From an uncultured Alistipes sp. (lineage in GTDB: Bacteria; Bacteroidota; Bacteroidia; Bacteroidales; Rikenellaceae), in NCBI GenBank assembly GCA_944321185.1, contig CALUKH010000011.1:1-49400 (forward strand): 49,400 bases of DNA. Direction: 5' to 3'. Shown here one piece after another: positions 1 through 6,836 of this stretch. Numbering within the stretch: position 1 is the stretch's first letter; the number at the start of each line of letters is the position of its first letter. Under the pieces are notes generated by a model, which did no database searches, was not told the DNA's origin, and was given only the letters and a program-made list of their open reading frames with translations. The translations under genes were made by a program, and so were the position numbers.

Positions 1-1
1 G

Positions 2-75
2 AGCCGATGGAGGGATTCGAACCCACGACCAGCTGATTACAAATCAGCTGCTCTGGCCAACTGAGCTACATCGGC
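2..75 (-). tRNA. tRNA-Thr (anticodon TGT)
   Basis: The minus strand folds into a full cloverleaf: acceptor GCCGATG/CATCGGC, D-stem GCTC/GAGC, anticodon stem GCTGA/TCAGC around loop TTTGTAA, and a canonical T-loop TTCGAAT. Anticodon TGT reads ACA (Thr). The T-stem GTGGG/CCCTC carries a T50-T64 mismatch. CCA does not appear to be encoded within the window. A consensus promoter lies 22 bp upstream. Confidence 0.95.
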
Positions 76-96
76 AAAATTCACCGTTTTGGATTG

Positions 97-128
97 CAAA
101 GGTAGTCATAAAAAATTTACCGAGCAAA
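97..128 (-). promoter_or_regulatory. Promoter of tRNA-Thr
   Basis: Read on the minus strand, TTTG (125-128) is followed after 20 bp by TACCTTTG (97-104). This matches the Bacteroidota primary sigma consensus TTTG-N19/20-TAnnTTTG. The -7 box sits 21 bp before the tRNA 5' end. Confidence 0.8.
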
Positions 129-212
129 TATTTTGCGGATAAATTTTCTACTTTTTCACTCTTCTCAAAGAACGGCGCCCGTTCAACCGAGGTTCAGGGG
201 CGAAATCGGGTG

Positions 213-242
213 CAAAGATAGGAAAAGTTTTGGATAACGCAA
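213..242 (-). promoter_or_regulatory. Second promoter-like site upstream of tRNA-Thr
   Basis: On the minus strand TTG (240-242), 19 bp, then TATCTTTG (213-220). It would transcribe toward the tRNA through about 110 bp with no ORF. It could be a distal tRNA promoter or drive a small RNA. Confidence 0.45.
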
Positions 243-559
243 CACGTTCGGCAAAAAATATTGTCCCGGACGATCAACTCTTTTCCGAGAAAGGATATTC
301 TCCAAGCCGGCCCCGCCATCCAAAAAGACCCCGCGATCCAGAAAACGCATTACGTATCAATATGTTACAATCGAATTCCGCCATTCGACAGACAGGCTGC
401 CAACCGGAGAGATCCGTCCATCTCCCACCCCGACACCGAGAAAACCGCACTGACGGAGAGTGCGCGGAGCTTCCCGGTGCGACATGTTCGCCTGCCCCGG
501 CGCCCTCCTCACGTGTCAAGATCATCCCATCCACACGGCCCCCGGCATCCGTACCGGCG

Positions 560-1474
560 TCACTTTTTCCGCACCGAGGAGATCAGCTGCGCCGGAGTGG
601 CCTGCAGATAGTTCTTGCAGAAACGGCTGAACTGCGTGTAGTGACGGAATCCGTACTTGTTCATCAGGGCCTTGGTGCTGTCTTCGCCGTCGCGGATATC
701 GGAGTAGATCTTCAGGGCCTTCTGCCGCATCATCCAGTGATAGACGCTGTCGTTGAAGTGTTCGGCGAAACGGCGCTTGAAGACCGAAAGGCTCATCCCG
801 GCCAGCGCAGCCAGTTCGGTGACGCCCTGTGCCTTTTCGTAGTTGTTGCAGACGAAGGCACGGAAATTGTCGCGGGGCTGCACCATCGACTGGAAGAAAT
901 AGGCGTGTTCGGTCGGCGTATAGAGGACCTTGATCATCATGAACAGTTCGGTGGTCTTCATGCGGTGGTAGCGGTTGCAGTCAACCAGCTGCTGAACGGC
1001 GAAGAACGAGACCAGGAGCTGTTCGATGGCGGGATGAATCGACAGAATGGGGGCCGCTTCGGCGGGAATGGAGGAATCGAGCGACGAGATTTTGTCGAAA
1101 ATATCCTGCTCGCAGAATTCGACGCGGTGGATCAGCGAAAGGACGATGATCCGTGTTTCGACATCCTGGGCCGTAGCGACGAACTGTTCGTTGCGTCCCA
1201 GACAGACACACTGTTTCGAAGTAACAAGGCGGACCGTATCGGCGCCATGCTGCAGGCGGAGTGATCCGGAAAGGATAAACAGGATGTGGACGGTACGGTC
1301 GGCGGGGAAGGTCACGCCCTCGCCCGCGGCGAACGTGAGTTGAGTAAACCGGCAATGGGAAGAATCGCCGATGCGCCGGAAAGGCGCCGGAAAGGTAGGA
1401 CAACTACTACAATCCGCAGAACAACTCTCCTTCAGGTCCGTCTCCACAAACTGCGGTTTGGGTTGAAAATCCAT
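560..1474 (-). CDS. AraC-family transcriptional regulator
   Basis: A DNA-binding regulator of about 304 residues. The C-terminal ~100 residues form an AraC-type double helix-turn-helix, recognisable from ELAALAGMSLSVFKRRF and the end signature YGFRHYTQFSRFCKNYLQATPAQ. The N-terminal two thirds looks like a cupin-type sensing domain (FILSGSLRLQHGADTVRL), ligand unknown. A Cys-rich stretch (CSADCSSC) lies near the N-terminus, which is unusual and could be a metal or redox site (inference). The start is placed at the ATG at 1474: the upstream in-frame TTG at 1495 overlaps the promoter's TAGCTTTG box and would not be on the transcript. The gene is monocistronic and the regulon cannot be inferred from its neighbours. 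Confidence 0.85.
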   Translation of the reverse strand: MDFQPKPQFVETDLKESCSADCSSCPTFPAPFRRIGDSSHCRFTQLTFAAGEGVTFPADRTVHILFILSGSLRLQHGADTVRLVTSKQCVCLGRNEQFVATAQDVETRIIVLSLIHRVEFCEQDIFDKISSLDSSIPAEAAPILSIHPAIEQLLVSFFAVQQLVDCNRYHRMKTTELFMMIKVLYTPTEHAYFFQSMVQPRDNFRAFVCNNYEKAQGVTELAALAGMSLSVFKRRFAEHFNDSVYHWMMRQKALKIYSDIRDGEDSTKALMNKYGFRHYTQFSRFCKNYLQATPAQLISSVRKK

Positions 1475-1492
1475 ACACGAGTGAAGTTTCGA

Positions 1493-1524
1493 CAAAGCTA
1501 TAAAAAAAAGACCGAAAAAGCAAA
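1493..1524 (-). promoter_or_regulatory. Promoter of the AraC-family gene
   Basis: Minus strand TTTG (1521-1524), 20 bp, TAGCTTTG (1493-1500). It ends 18 bp before the ATG at 1474 and so decides the start codon. Confidence 0.75.
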
Positions 1525-1531
1525 CAAAAAG

Positions 1532-1578
1532 TCTGTCCCGGAGACAGAAAGGGCTCCACTCCGAAAGGAATGGAGCCC
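1532..1578 (-). terminator. Terminator of the coiled-coil lipoprotein gene
   Basis: Two consecutive hairpins lie downstream of the stop at 1613. The first is GGGCTCCA/TGGAGCCC with a GAAA-type loop (1551-1578). The second is TCTGTC/GACAGA (1532-1548), followed on the minus strand by CTTTTTG. The T-run merges with the promoter of the next gene. Confidence 0.7.
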
Positions 1579-1612
1579 CCGAGGCAAGCCGTGCGGAGCG
1601 GGCTGCCCGCGG

Positions 1613-2482
1613 CTACTTGTAACTTACGATCAGCACCTTCGAGGATTCCCAGAAGCGGGCGGGATCCGTAATGAGCAGTTTTTCAACCACCTTGTCGGCA
1701 TTGGTCACCAGTTCGTACGCATCGTCGGGATGCGACGTAACGACGGTCACCTTCTTCTGTCCCAGAGGGATTTCGGTCAGCAGACGCGAATCGGCGGCCG
1801 TAAAGCTGTCGAGATTGGCCGTCGAGCCAACGGTCAGCGTCCGTCCGATGAAACCCTGCTTGTTGATGATCTGGGCATCGAGCAGCTCCTTCTCCGAGCC
1901 GACGATATAATAGACCGTATGGAGTTGGTTCTGGAGTTCGATCTTCTCGTCGCTGAGGCTTTCGGCCCGAGCCTGGCTCTGAGCGACCTCCTCGGTCAGC
2001 ACAGCGACCTCGATTCCCTTCTGGGCGAGCTCGTTGCGGAGCTGTTCGACTTCGGATTTCTTGGCGGTGAGCTGATCGTTCAGACCGGTGATCATCTTTT
2101 CGAGGCCTTCGATCCGCAGATTAGCCTTGCGCAGCTGGGCGGCGGCGCGTTGCAGCGAGGCGATTTTGGCATGATTCTCCTGCAGCAGCCGGTCGATGGC
2201 AGCAATATCGTTGTTGATTTCATCGATCGGGCGGCTGGGGCCTTCGGTGATACCGGAGACGGTGATCAGATTTTCACGCGACTTGATCAGCGCCAGATTT
2301 TCCGAGATGGCATTGATATCGGCGAAGACGAGATTGATGAGCGAATCCTTTTCGCCAACCACGACCGAAAGCGAGTCGCGCTGGTTTTCGGCCTGCAGCG
2401 CCACCTGACGGCTGACGCAGGAGGTCAATGCACCTGCGGCGAGGAGCACGGCGGCAATCATCAAATTGAATCCGTTTTTCAT
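1613..2482 (-). CDS. Coiled-coil lipoprotein of unknown function
   Basis: A 289-residue protein. The N-terminus MKNGFNLMIAAVLLAAG followed by ALTSC is a signal peptide with a lipobox, so the mature protein should be lipid-anchored at a Cys near residue 22. Most of the rest is predicted long helix/coiled coil with heptad-like Leu/Ala and many charged residues (for example RQVALQAENQRDSL and LRIEGLEKMITGLNDQL). A small C-terminal globular part ends in VLIVSYK. The ATG at 2482 is chosen over an in-frame upstream extension because it begins the signal peptide and lies downstream of a TATATTTG box. I do not recognise a family; a structural envelope or trafficking role is only a guess. Confidence 0.75.
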   Translation of the reverse strand: MKNGFNLMIAAVLLAAGALTSCVSRQVALQAENQRDSLSVVVGEKDSLINLVFADINAISENLALIKSRENLITVSGITEGPSRPIDEINNDIAAIDRLLQENHAKIASLQRAAAQLRKANLRIEGLEKMITGLNDQLTAKKSEVEQLRNELAQKGIEVAVLTEEVAQSQARAESLSDEKIELQNQLHTVYYIVGSEKELLDAQIINKQGFIGRTLTVGSTANLDSFTAADSRLLTEIPLGQKKVTVVTSHPDDAYELVTNADKVVEKLLITDPARFWESSKVLIVSYK

Positions 2483-2528
2483 GACACACACTAAATTAAG
2501 AGTTGCACACTGTTTTTGTCTTCGGCGG

Positions 2529-2536
2529 CAAATATA
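2529..2536 (-). promoter_or_regulatory. Promoter -7 box (lipoprotein gene)
   Basis: TATATTTG on the minus strand, 46 bp before the ATG at 2482. A TTTG lies 23 bp further upstream, a slightly long spacing. Confidence 0.6.
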
Positions 2537-2587
2537 GAAATAAAACGACAATTCTATCACAAAAAAAGTCGGCTCGGACAAAAAAAA

Positions 2588-2616
2588 GCGGATCACATTC
2601 CGAGAATGCGATCCGC
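2588..2616 (-). terminator. Terminator of rpmE2
   Basis: On the minus strand GCGGATC-G-CATTC / GAATG-T-GATCCGC forms a 12-bp stem with one mismatch and a 3-nt loop, followed by a run of eight T. It begins 25 bp after the rpmE2 stop. Confidence 0.85.
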
Positions 2617-2641
2617 ATGAGGTAAATGCCGATGCGACGAT

Positions 2642-2908
2642 TTACTTGGCGTTTTTCTTATCGTAGCGTTTTGCGTAGCGGCTCATAAACTTATCGACGC
2701 GACCGGCGGTGTCAACCAACTTCATCTTGCCCGTATAGAACGGGTGCGAGGTGTTGGAGATTTCCATCTTATACACGGGATAGGTTTCGCCGTTCACTTC
2801 GATGGTCTCTTTTGTCGAAACGGCGGACCGGCACAAAAACACGTGGTCGTTGGACATGTCCTTGAACGCCACTAAACGATAATTTTCCGGATGAATACCC
2901 TTTTTCAT
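2642..2908 (-). CDS. rpmE2: 50S ribosomal protein L31 type B
   Basis: An 88-residue protein that matches L31 in its zinc-independent type B form: the start MKKGIHPENYRLVAFKDM, the central FLCRSAVSTKETIEVNGE, and the end TSHPFYTGKMKLVDTAGRVDKF. It lacks the CxxC metal ligands of type A. It is a peripheral protein of the large subunit at the inter-subunit bridge. In many bacteria type B is expressed under zinc limitation; no Zur-like operator is evident here and it may be the only L31. It is transcribed alone, with its own promoter and terminator. Confidence 0.95.
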   Translation of the reverse strand: MKKGIHPENYRLVAFKDMSNDHVFLCRSAVSTKETIEVNGETYPVYKMEISNTSHPFYTGKMKLVDTAGRVDKFMSRYAKRYDKKNAK

Positions 2909-2946
2909 TTCGTTGTTTTTGTTAAATGATTAATGCTTAAGCGGGA

Positions 2947-2976
2947 CAAAGGTACGAATTTATTTGCAACAAACAA
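2947..2976 (-). promoter_or_regulatory. Promoter of rpmE2
   Basis: Minus strand TTG (2974-2976), 19 bp, TACCTTTG (2947-2954), 38 bp before the start codon. Confidence 0.75.
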
Positions 2977-3017
2977 GTCCCGGGCCGATTTTTTTCGTCC
3001 CGACGGGGAATCCGATG

Positions 3018-3048
3018 TTGCGGAATACGGATTGTTTTTCTATCTTTG
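3018..3048 (+). promoter_or_regulatory. Promoter of the CAT-anticodon tRNA
   Basis: TTG (3018-3020), 20 bp, TATCTTTG (3041-3048). The tRNA begins 30 bp downstream. Confidence 0.75.
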
Positions 3049-3078
3049 CCCACGCAAACGGGCACGAAGGTGCCGAAA

Positions 3079-3152
3079 GGGCCCATAGCTCAGTCGGTCA
3101 GAGCAGCGGACTCATAATCCGAAGGTCGTGGGATCATGCCCCTCTGGGCCCA
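3079..3152 (+). tRNA. tRNA with CAT anticodon (elongator Met or Ile2)
   Basis: A 74-nt cloverleaf: acceptor GGGCCCA/TGGGCCC, D-stem GCTC/GAGC, anticodon loop CTCATAA. The G27-A43 position of the anticodon stem is mismatched. The T-arm is unusual: stem GTGGG/CCCTC has a T-T mismatch, and the 7-nt loop reads ATCATGC rather than TTCGAAT, so T54 and A58 are swapped to A54 and T58. The sequence alone does not tell an elongator Met tRNA from an Ile2 tRNA (C34 modified to lysidine). It has its own promoter and terminator. Confidence 0.85.
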
Positions 3153-3196
3153 CCCGCCGCGCGGATTGCCGGACGACAAGCCATCCGCCGGGACCG

Positions 3197-3229
3197 AAAA
3201 AAGGACTGCCATTCAGGCAGTCCTTTTTT
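3197..3229. terminator. Bidirectional terminator after tRNA and acyl-CoA synthetase gene
   Basis: A perfect 14-bp stem AAAAAAGGACTGCC / GGCAGTCCTTTTTT with loop ATTCA. It has an A-run on one side and a T-run on the other, so it can serve both convergent units. Confidence 0.9.
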
Positions 3230-3281
3230 GATGTCGCGAACGTCCGGTCGGGACCATACGGTCCGCGCCGACACATCCGGA

Positions 3282-4952
3282 TCAACCCTTCCTGGCGGCA
3301 TCGTCGCGACGGATCTCCGTACGGCGGATCTTGCCGCTGATGGTCTTGGGCAGCGCATCGACGAATTCAATCACGCGCGGATACTTGTAGGGAGCCGTCA
3401 CACGTTTGACATGATCCTGCAACTCCTTGATCAGCGCGGCGCCGGCGCGTTCGCGCCACTCGGCCGCCAGGACGATCGTCGCCTTGACCACCTGTCCGCG
3501 GATCTCGTCCGGAACGCCCGTGATGGCACACTCCACGACGGCCGGATGGGTCATCAACGCACTCTCGACCTCGAAGGGGCCGATCCGGTAGCCGGAACTC
3601 TTGATGACGTCGTCGGCCCGGCCCACAAACCAGTAGTAACCGTCCTCGTCGCGCCAGGCCACGTCGCCCGTATAGTAGACGCCGTCGTGCCAGACTTCGC
3701 GCGTACGCTCCTCGTTGCGATAGTACTCCTTGAAGAGGCCGATGGGCTTTCCGCCGTCGGTGCGGATGACGATCTGCCCCTGTTCACCATCCTCGGCCGA
3801 GCGGCCGTCGGGCGTCAGCAGATCGATCCGGTACTGGGGGTTGGGGACGCCCATGCTGCCGGGTTTGGGCTCCATCCAGGGGAAGGTGCCGAGGGTCAGC
3901 GTCGTTTCGGTCTGACCGAATCCCTCCATCAGCCGGATGCCGGTCTGTGCCAGGAAGGTGTCGTAGACCGAACCGTTGAGCGCCTCGCCGGCCGTCGTGC
4001 AGTACTCGAGCGACGAGAGGTCGAAACGCGACAGATCCTCGCGGATCAGGAAGCGGTAGATCGTCGGAGGGGCGCAGAGCGAAGTGATATGGTACTGCTC
4101 GATCTTGTGCAGGATGTCGGCCGGAGTGAACTTCTCGTGGTCGTAGACGAAGAGCGTCGCTCCGGCAAACCACTGCCCGTAGAGTTTGCCCCAGGCGGCC
4201 TTGGCCCAGCCCGTATCGGCGATGGTCAGATGAAGGCTTCCCTCGTGGAGGTTGTGCCAGTAGCGGGCCGTGACGATGTGGCCGAGCGGATAGGTGAAGT
4301 CGTGAGCCACCATCTTCGGTTCGCCGGTGGTTCCCGAAGTGAAGTACATGAGCATGATGTCGTCGTTGCGGTTCGGGTGTTCGGGCCGCACGAAGGGGGC
4401 GGCCTGTTCGATGCCGCGGTGGAAGTCGAGGAATCCCTCGGGCACCTCGGGACCGACGCTGATGAGCGACTTGACCGTGGGGCTGTCGGGCATGGCCGCG
4501 GCGACATGATCGGTGATGACGCGTTCGCCGGCCACGACAATCGCCTTGATCGAGGCCGTATTGCAGCGATAGACGACATCCTTTCGGGTGAGCAGGTGGG
4601 TGGCCGGGATCACCACGGCCCCCAGCTTGTGGAGTGCCAGCACCGCGAACCAGAATTCGTAGCGGCGCTTGAGAATCAGCATCACGGGGTCGCCCTTTCC
4701 GATGCCGAGGCTCTGGAAATAGGCGGCCGTGCGGTCGCTTTCGCGCTTCATGTCGGCAAACGTAAAGCGGGCCACGTGATCCTTGTCGTCGGTCCAGACC
4801 ATGGCCAGCTGATCGGGCTGCTCGGCAGCGTAGCAGTCGACGACGTCGTAAGCGAAATTGAACGGCTCGGGCACCCGGATACGGAGGTGCTGTCGGAACT
4901 CCTCCTGCGAGGAGAAGTCGGTCCGGGCCAGATAACGATCTACCAGATTCAT
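3282..4952 (-). CDS. AMP-forming acyl-CoA synthetase
   Basis: A 556-residue enzyme of the ANL (acyl-adenylate-forming) superfamily. It activates a carboxylic acid with ATP and CoA to acyl-CoA, AMP and PPi. Visible core motifs are the P-loop-like YFTSGTTGEPK, GFGQTET, YYTGDVAWRDEDGYY, the hinge motif GRADDVIKSSGYRIGPFEVE, and the C-terminal PKTISGKIRR with its catalytic Lys. The pattern resembles medium-chain/acetyl-CoA synthetase-like members more than long-chain ligases; the substrate cannot be fixed from sequence. The upstream XRE-cupin gene ends 5 bp before the ATG, so the two are almost certainly co-transcribed and the regulator probably senses a related metabolite (inference). Confidence 0.88.
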   Translation of the reverse strand: MNLVDRYLARTDFSSQEEFRQHLRIRVPEPFNFAYDVVDCYAAEQPDQLAMVWTDDKDHVARFTFADMKRESDRTAAYFQSLGIGKGDPVMLILKRRYEFWFAVLALHKLGAVVIPATHLLTRKDVVYRCNTASIKAIVVAGERVITDHVAAAMPDSPTVKSLISVGPEVPEGFLDFHRGIEQAAPFVRPEHPNRNDDIMLMYFTSGTTGEPKMVAHDFTYPLGHIVTARYWHNLHEGSLHLTIADTGWAKAAWGKLYGQWFAGATLFVYDHEKFTPADILHKIEQYHITSLCAPPTIYRFLIREDLSRFDLSSLEYCTTAGEALNGSVYDTFLAQTGIRLMEGFGQTETTLTLGTFPWMEPKPGSMGVPNPQYRIDLLTPDGRSAEDGEQGQIVIRTDGGKPIGLFKEYYRNEERTREVWHDGVYYTGDVAWRDEDGYYWFVGRADDVIKSSGYRIGPFEVESALMTHPAVVECAITGVPDEIRGQVVKATIVLAAEWRERAGAALIKELQDHVKRVTAPYKYPRVIEFVDALPKTISGKIRRTEIRRDDAARKG

Positions 4953-4957
4953 ACCTC

Positions 4958-5515
4958 TTATAATATAATGGCCAGGAAACGGACCGTTTTACCATCCAGT
5001 GCCTTCATGCCGTGGGGCAGCGAGGAGTCGAAATAGAGGCTGTCGCCGGGGTTGAGTTCGATCTGCCGGCCGTCGAGTTCGATCAGCAGGCGCCCCTCCA
5101 GCACGTAGTTCATCTCCTGCCCGGGGTGGGTATTGAGATGCATCGGAGCGTCGTCGGGCGCGGGTTCGACGGTGACGATGAAGGGATCGATGCGCCGATC
5201 GCGGAATCCGGCGGCCAACGCCTCGTAGCGGTAGGCCTTGCGGCGCTCGACGGCAATGCCCTTGCCGGCGCGGGTAATGAAATAGGAGCTCATGCGGGGC
5301 TCTTCGCCGAACATCAGCACATCGAGCGGGATGCCGTAACGGCGGGAGATCGTCTGCAGGAGATTGACCGAGATGTCGGACCGACCGCTTTCGAGCGCCC
5401 GGTACTCCTCGAGCGGGATGTGGCAACAGTCGGCCAGCTCCTGCTCCGACAATTCGAGGACTTCGCGCAGCCCGCGCAGACGGGTTGCGATCGAGAGAAT
5501 GGGGTCGTCACACAT
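4958..5515 (-). CDS. XRE-family regulator with C-terminal cupin domain
   Basis: A 185-residue protein with two domains. Residues ~8-65 form an XRE/Cro-type helix-turn-helix (LSEQELADCCHIPLEEYRALESGR). Residues ~110-185 form a cupin beta-barrel (NTHPGQEMNYVLEGRLLIEL then NPGDSLYFDSSLPHGMKAL). Such proteins act as regulators whose cupin domain binds a small effector. The paired acyl-CoA synthetase gene follows after 5 bp, suggesting local regulation of fatty- or organic-acid activation. The start at the ATG at 5515 gives a normal XRE N-terminus. Confidence 0.88.
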   Translation of the reverse strand: MCDDPILSIATRLRGLREVLELSEQELADCCHIPLEEYRALESGRSDISVNLLQTISRRYGIPLDVLMFGEEPRMSSYFITRAGKGIAVERRKAYRYEALAAGFRDRRIDPFIVTVEPAPDDAPMHLNTHPGQEMNYVLEGRLLIELDGRQIELNPGDSLYFDSSLPHGMKALDGKTVRFLAIIL

Positions 5516-5568
5516 GGCGTTTCGTTTTTGGGTGGGAACCGCCGCCCTAACCCTGCGGCGATTTTGGG

Positions 5569-5576
5569 TAAAGATA
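5569..5576 (-). promoter_or_regulatory. Candidate -7 box of the XRE-cupin operon
   Basis: TATCTTTA on the minus strand, one base off TAnnTTTG, 53 bp upstream of the ATG at 5515, within an AT-rich tract. Confidence 0.5.
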
Positions 5577-5702
5577 CGAAAATTTTTTCAAAACTCCCAA
5601 TCTGCCGGCAAAAACCTCCGTCAGAATGCGTTCCGCCGCACCCGAACAATCGTCCGACAACAGGTCGCCGAGGCCCTCCCCGTGCAAAAAACGCCCCTGA
5701 AA

Positions 5703-5734
5703 TTTGGTTTTTCCCTTCCGAAACGCTATATTTG
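5703..5734 (+). promoter_or_regulatory. Promoter of the histidine operon
   Basis: TTTG (5703-5706), 20 bp, TATATTTG (5727-5734), a full match to the Bacteroidota consensus. The leader peptide begins 18 bp downstream, so the leader transcript should run from about 5741 to the terminator at 5927. Confidence 0.85.
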
Positions 5735-5752
5735 CATCCAACGAGTTCAACC

Positions 5753-5827
5753 ATGATGCAGTTCATCCATATCCATCATCATCACCACCACTTCGACCAG
5801 GGGGCGGCGATCGTGTATGGAGCATGA
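5753..5827 (+). CDS. hisL: Histidine operon leader peptide
   Basis: A 24-codon ORF starting at tandem ATG codons. Its core MQFIHIHHHHHHFDQ contains seven His codons (four CAT, three CAC), six of them consecutive. It lies between a consensus promoter and an intrinsic terminator that precedes hisG. By the classical attenuation logic, a shortage of charged tRNA-His would stall ribosomes on the His run and change folding of the downstream RNA so the terminator does not form. That mechanism is inferred from layout; the antiterminator pairing was not established by eye. The position, composition and context make chance occurrence very unlikely. Confidence 0.9.
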   Translation: MMQFIHIHHHHHHFDQGAAIVYGA

Positions 5828-5845
5828 ACGGCAGGCTGAACGAAA

Positions 5846-5860
5846 GGTCCCGAAGGGACC
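5846..5860 (+). promoter_or_regulatory. Leader hairpin between hisL and the attenuator
   Basis: Perfect stem GGTCCC/GGGACC with loop GAA, 18 nt after the hisL stop. It may be part of the pause or antiterminator fold of the leader RNA. Confidence 0.55.
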
Positions 5861-5897
5861 GCAGACAGACCGGACAAACCGAAAAAGACAATACATG

Positions 5898-5927
5898 AAG
5901 CTCACCCCTCGACGGGTGGGCTTTTTT
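5898..5927 (+). terminator. Attenuator terminator of the histidine operon
   Basis: Stem AAGCTCACCC / GGGTGGGCTT (10 bp including one T-G wobble) with loop CTCGAC, directly followed by a T-run (5922-5927). It lies 58 bp upstream of hisG and 70 bp downstream of the hisL stop, the expected place for a leader-controlled attenuator. Confidence 0.88.
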
Positions 5928-5984
5928 GTTGGCCCATGCGGGGAGGGGCGGGGAGGAAAAACGACAATCAAACACACACCCGAC

Positions 5985-6836
5985 ATGTTGAGAATAGCAA
6001 TCCAGGCCAAGGGCCGACTGAACGAACAAAGCACAAGCCTGCTGGCCGAAGCGGGCATCCAGGTAGCCGAAAGCAAACGCAAACTGATCTCCCGAGCGGA
6101 GGGATTTCCGCTGGAGGTGCTCTACCTGCGCGACGACGACATACCGCAGGCCGTGACGATGGGCGTCGCGGATCTGGGGATCGTGGGGCTGAACGAGGTG
6201 GCCGAGAAGGGCTTCCGCGTCGATCAGCTCATGGATCTGGGCTTCGGCGGCTGCCGCCTCTCGCTGGCCGTGCCGAAAGGCACCGACTACAACGGACCCG
6301 ACTTCTTCCGCGGCAAGCGCATCGCCACCTCCTACCCCAACATCCTCTCGCGCTACTTTGCCGAGCGGGGCATCGAGGCCGAAATTCACCGCATCGAGGG
6401 TTCGGTCGAGATCGCACCGGCGGTCGGCATGTCGGACGCCATCTTCGACATCGTCTCGTCGGGCGGCACGCTCATCTCCAACGGGCTGGTCGAGGTCGAG
6501 AAGGTGCTCTTCTCGGAGGCGGTGCTGATTGCCAACCCGGATCTGGACCCGGCCAAGCGCCGCGAATGCGAGCAGCTGACCTTCCGTTTCAACTCGATTC
6601 TGGAGAGCCGCGGCATGAAGTACGTGCTGATGAATCTGCCCCAGGAGCAGTTGCAGGAGGCGATCCGCATCCTGCCGGGGATGCGCAGCCCGACGGTGCT
6701 GCCGCTGGCGCAGGAGGGGTGGTGCTCGATCCACGCCGTCATCGCGCAGGAGCAGCTCTGGGAGCGTATCGAACGCCTGAAGGAGATCGGCGCCGAGGGC
6801 ATTCTGGTCCTGGCCCTCGAAAACATGATCCGATGA
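5985..6836 (+). CDS. hisG: ATP phosphoribosyltransferase, long form
   Basis: HisG catalyses the first step of histidine synthesis, ATP + PRPP to N1-(5'-phosphoribosyl)-ATP. The 283 residues start MLRIAIQAKGRLNEQ, carry the PRPP/substrate region around SVEIAPAVGMSDAIFDIVSSGG, and end in the ~70-residue C-terminal domain (SPTVLPLAQEGWCSIHAV) that marks the long, hexameric, histidine-feedback-regulated form needing no HisZ. The start at 5985 is chosen because the in-frame upstream ATG codons precede or overlap the attenuator stem and add non-conserved residues. It is the first structural gene of the operon; hisD overlaps its stop by ATGA. Confidence 0.96.
   Translation: MLRIAIQAKGRLNEQSTSLLAEAGIQVAESKRKLISRAEGFPLEVLYLRDDDIPQAVTMGVADLGIVGLNEVAEKGFRVDQLMDLGFGGCRLSLAVPKGTDYNGPDFFRGKRIATSYPNILSRYFAERGIEAEIHRIEGSVEIAPAVGMSDAIFDIVSSGGTLISNGLVEVEKVLFSEAVLIANPDLDPAKRRECEQLTFRFNSILESRGMKYVLMNLPQEQLQEAIRILPGMRSPTVLPLAQEGWCSIHAVIAQEQLWERIERLKEIGAEGILVLALENMIR

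Larger units (their letters stand above)
76..559. other. Intergenic region between tRNA-Thr and the AraC-family gene
   Basis: No convincing gene is present in this 484-bp stretch. Besides the tRNA promoter it holds a second minus-strand promoter-like site (213-242) and, downstream of that, a short hairpin with stem GAACGG/CCGTTC near 170-185. The 230-559 part shows only low-quality overlapping frames. Confidence 0.5.

Noticed and set aside
5753-5827. Six consecutive His codons read as an engineered His-tag or contamination
   Set aside because: The run lies in a natural leader between a Bacteroidota promoter and a terminator ahead of hisG, with mixed CAT/CAC codons; a leader peptide explains it fully.
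5817-5984. N-terminal extension of HisG
   Set aside because: The extension crosses the attenuator hairpin and encodes non-conserved sequence; MLRIAIQ at 5985 matches the family start.
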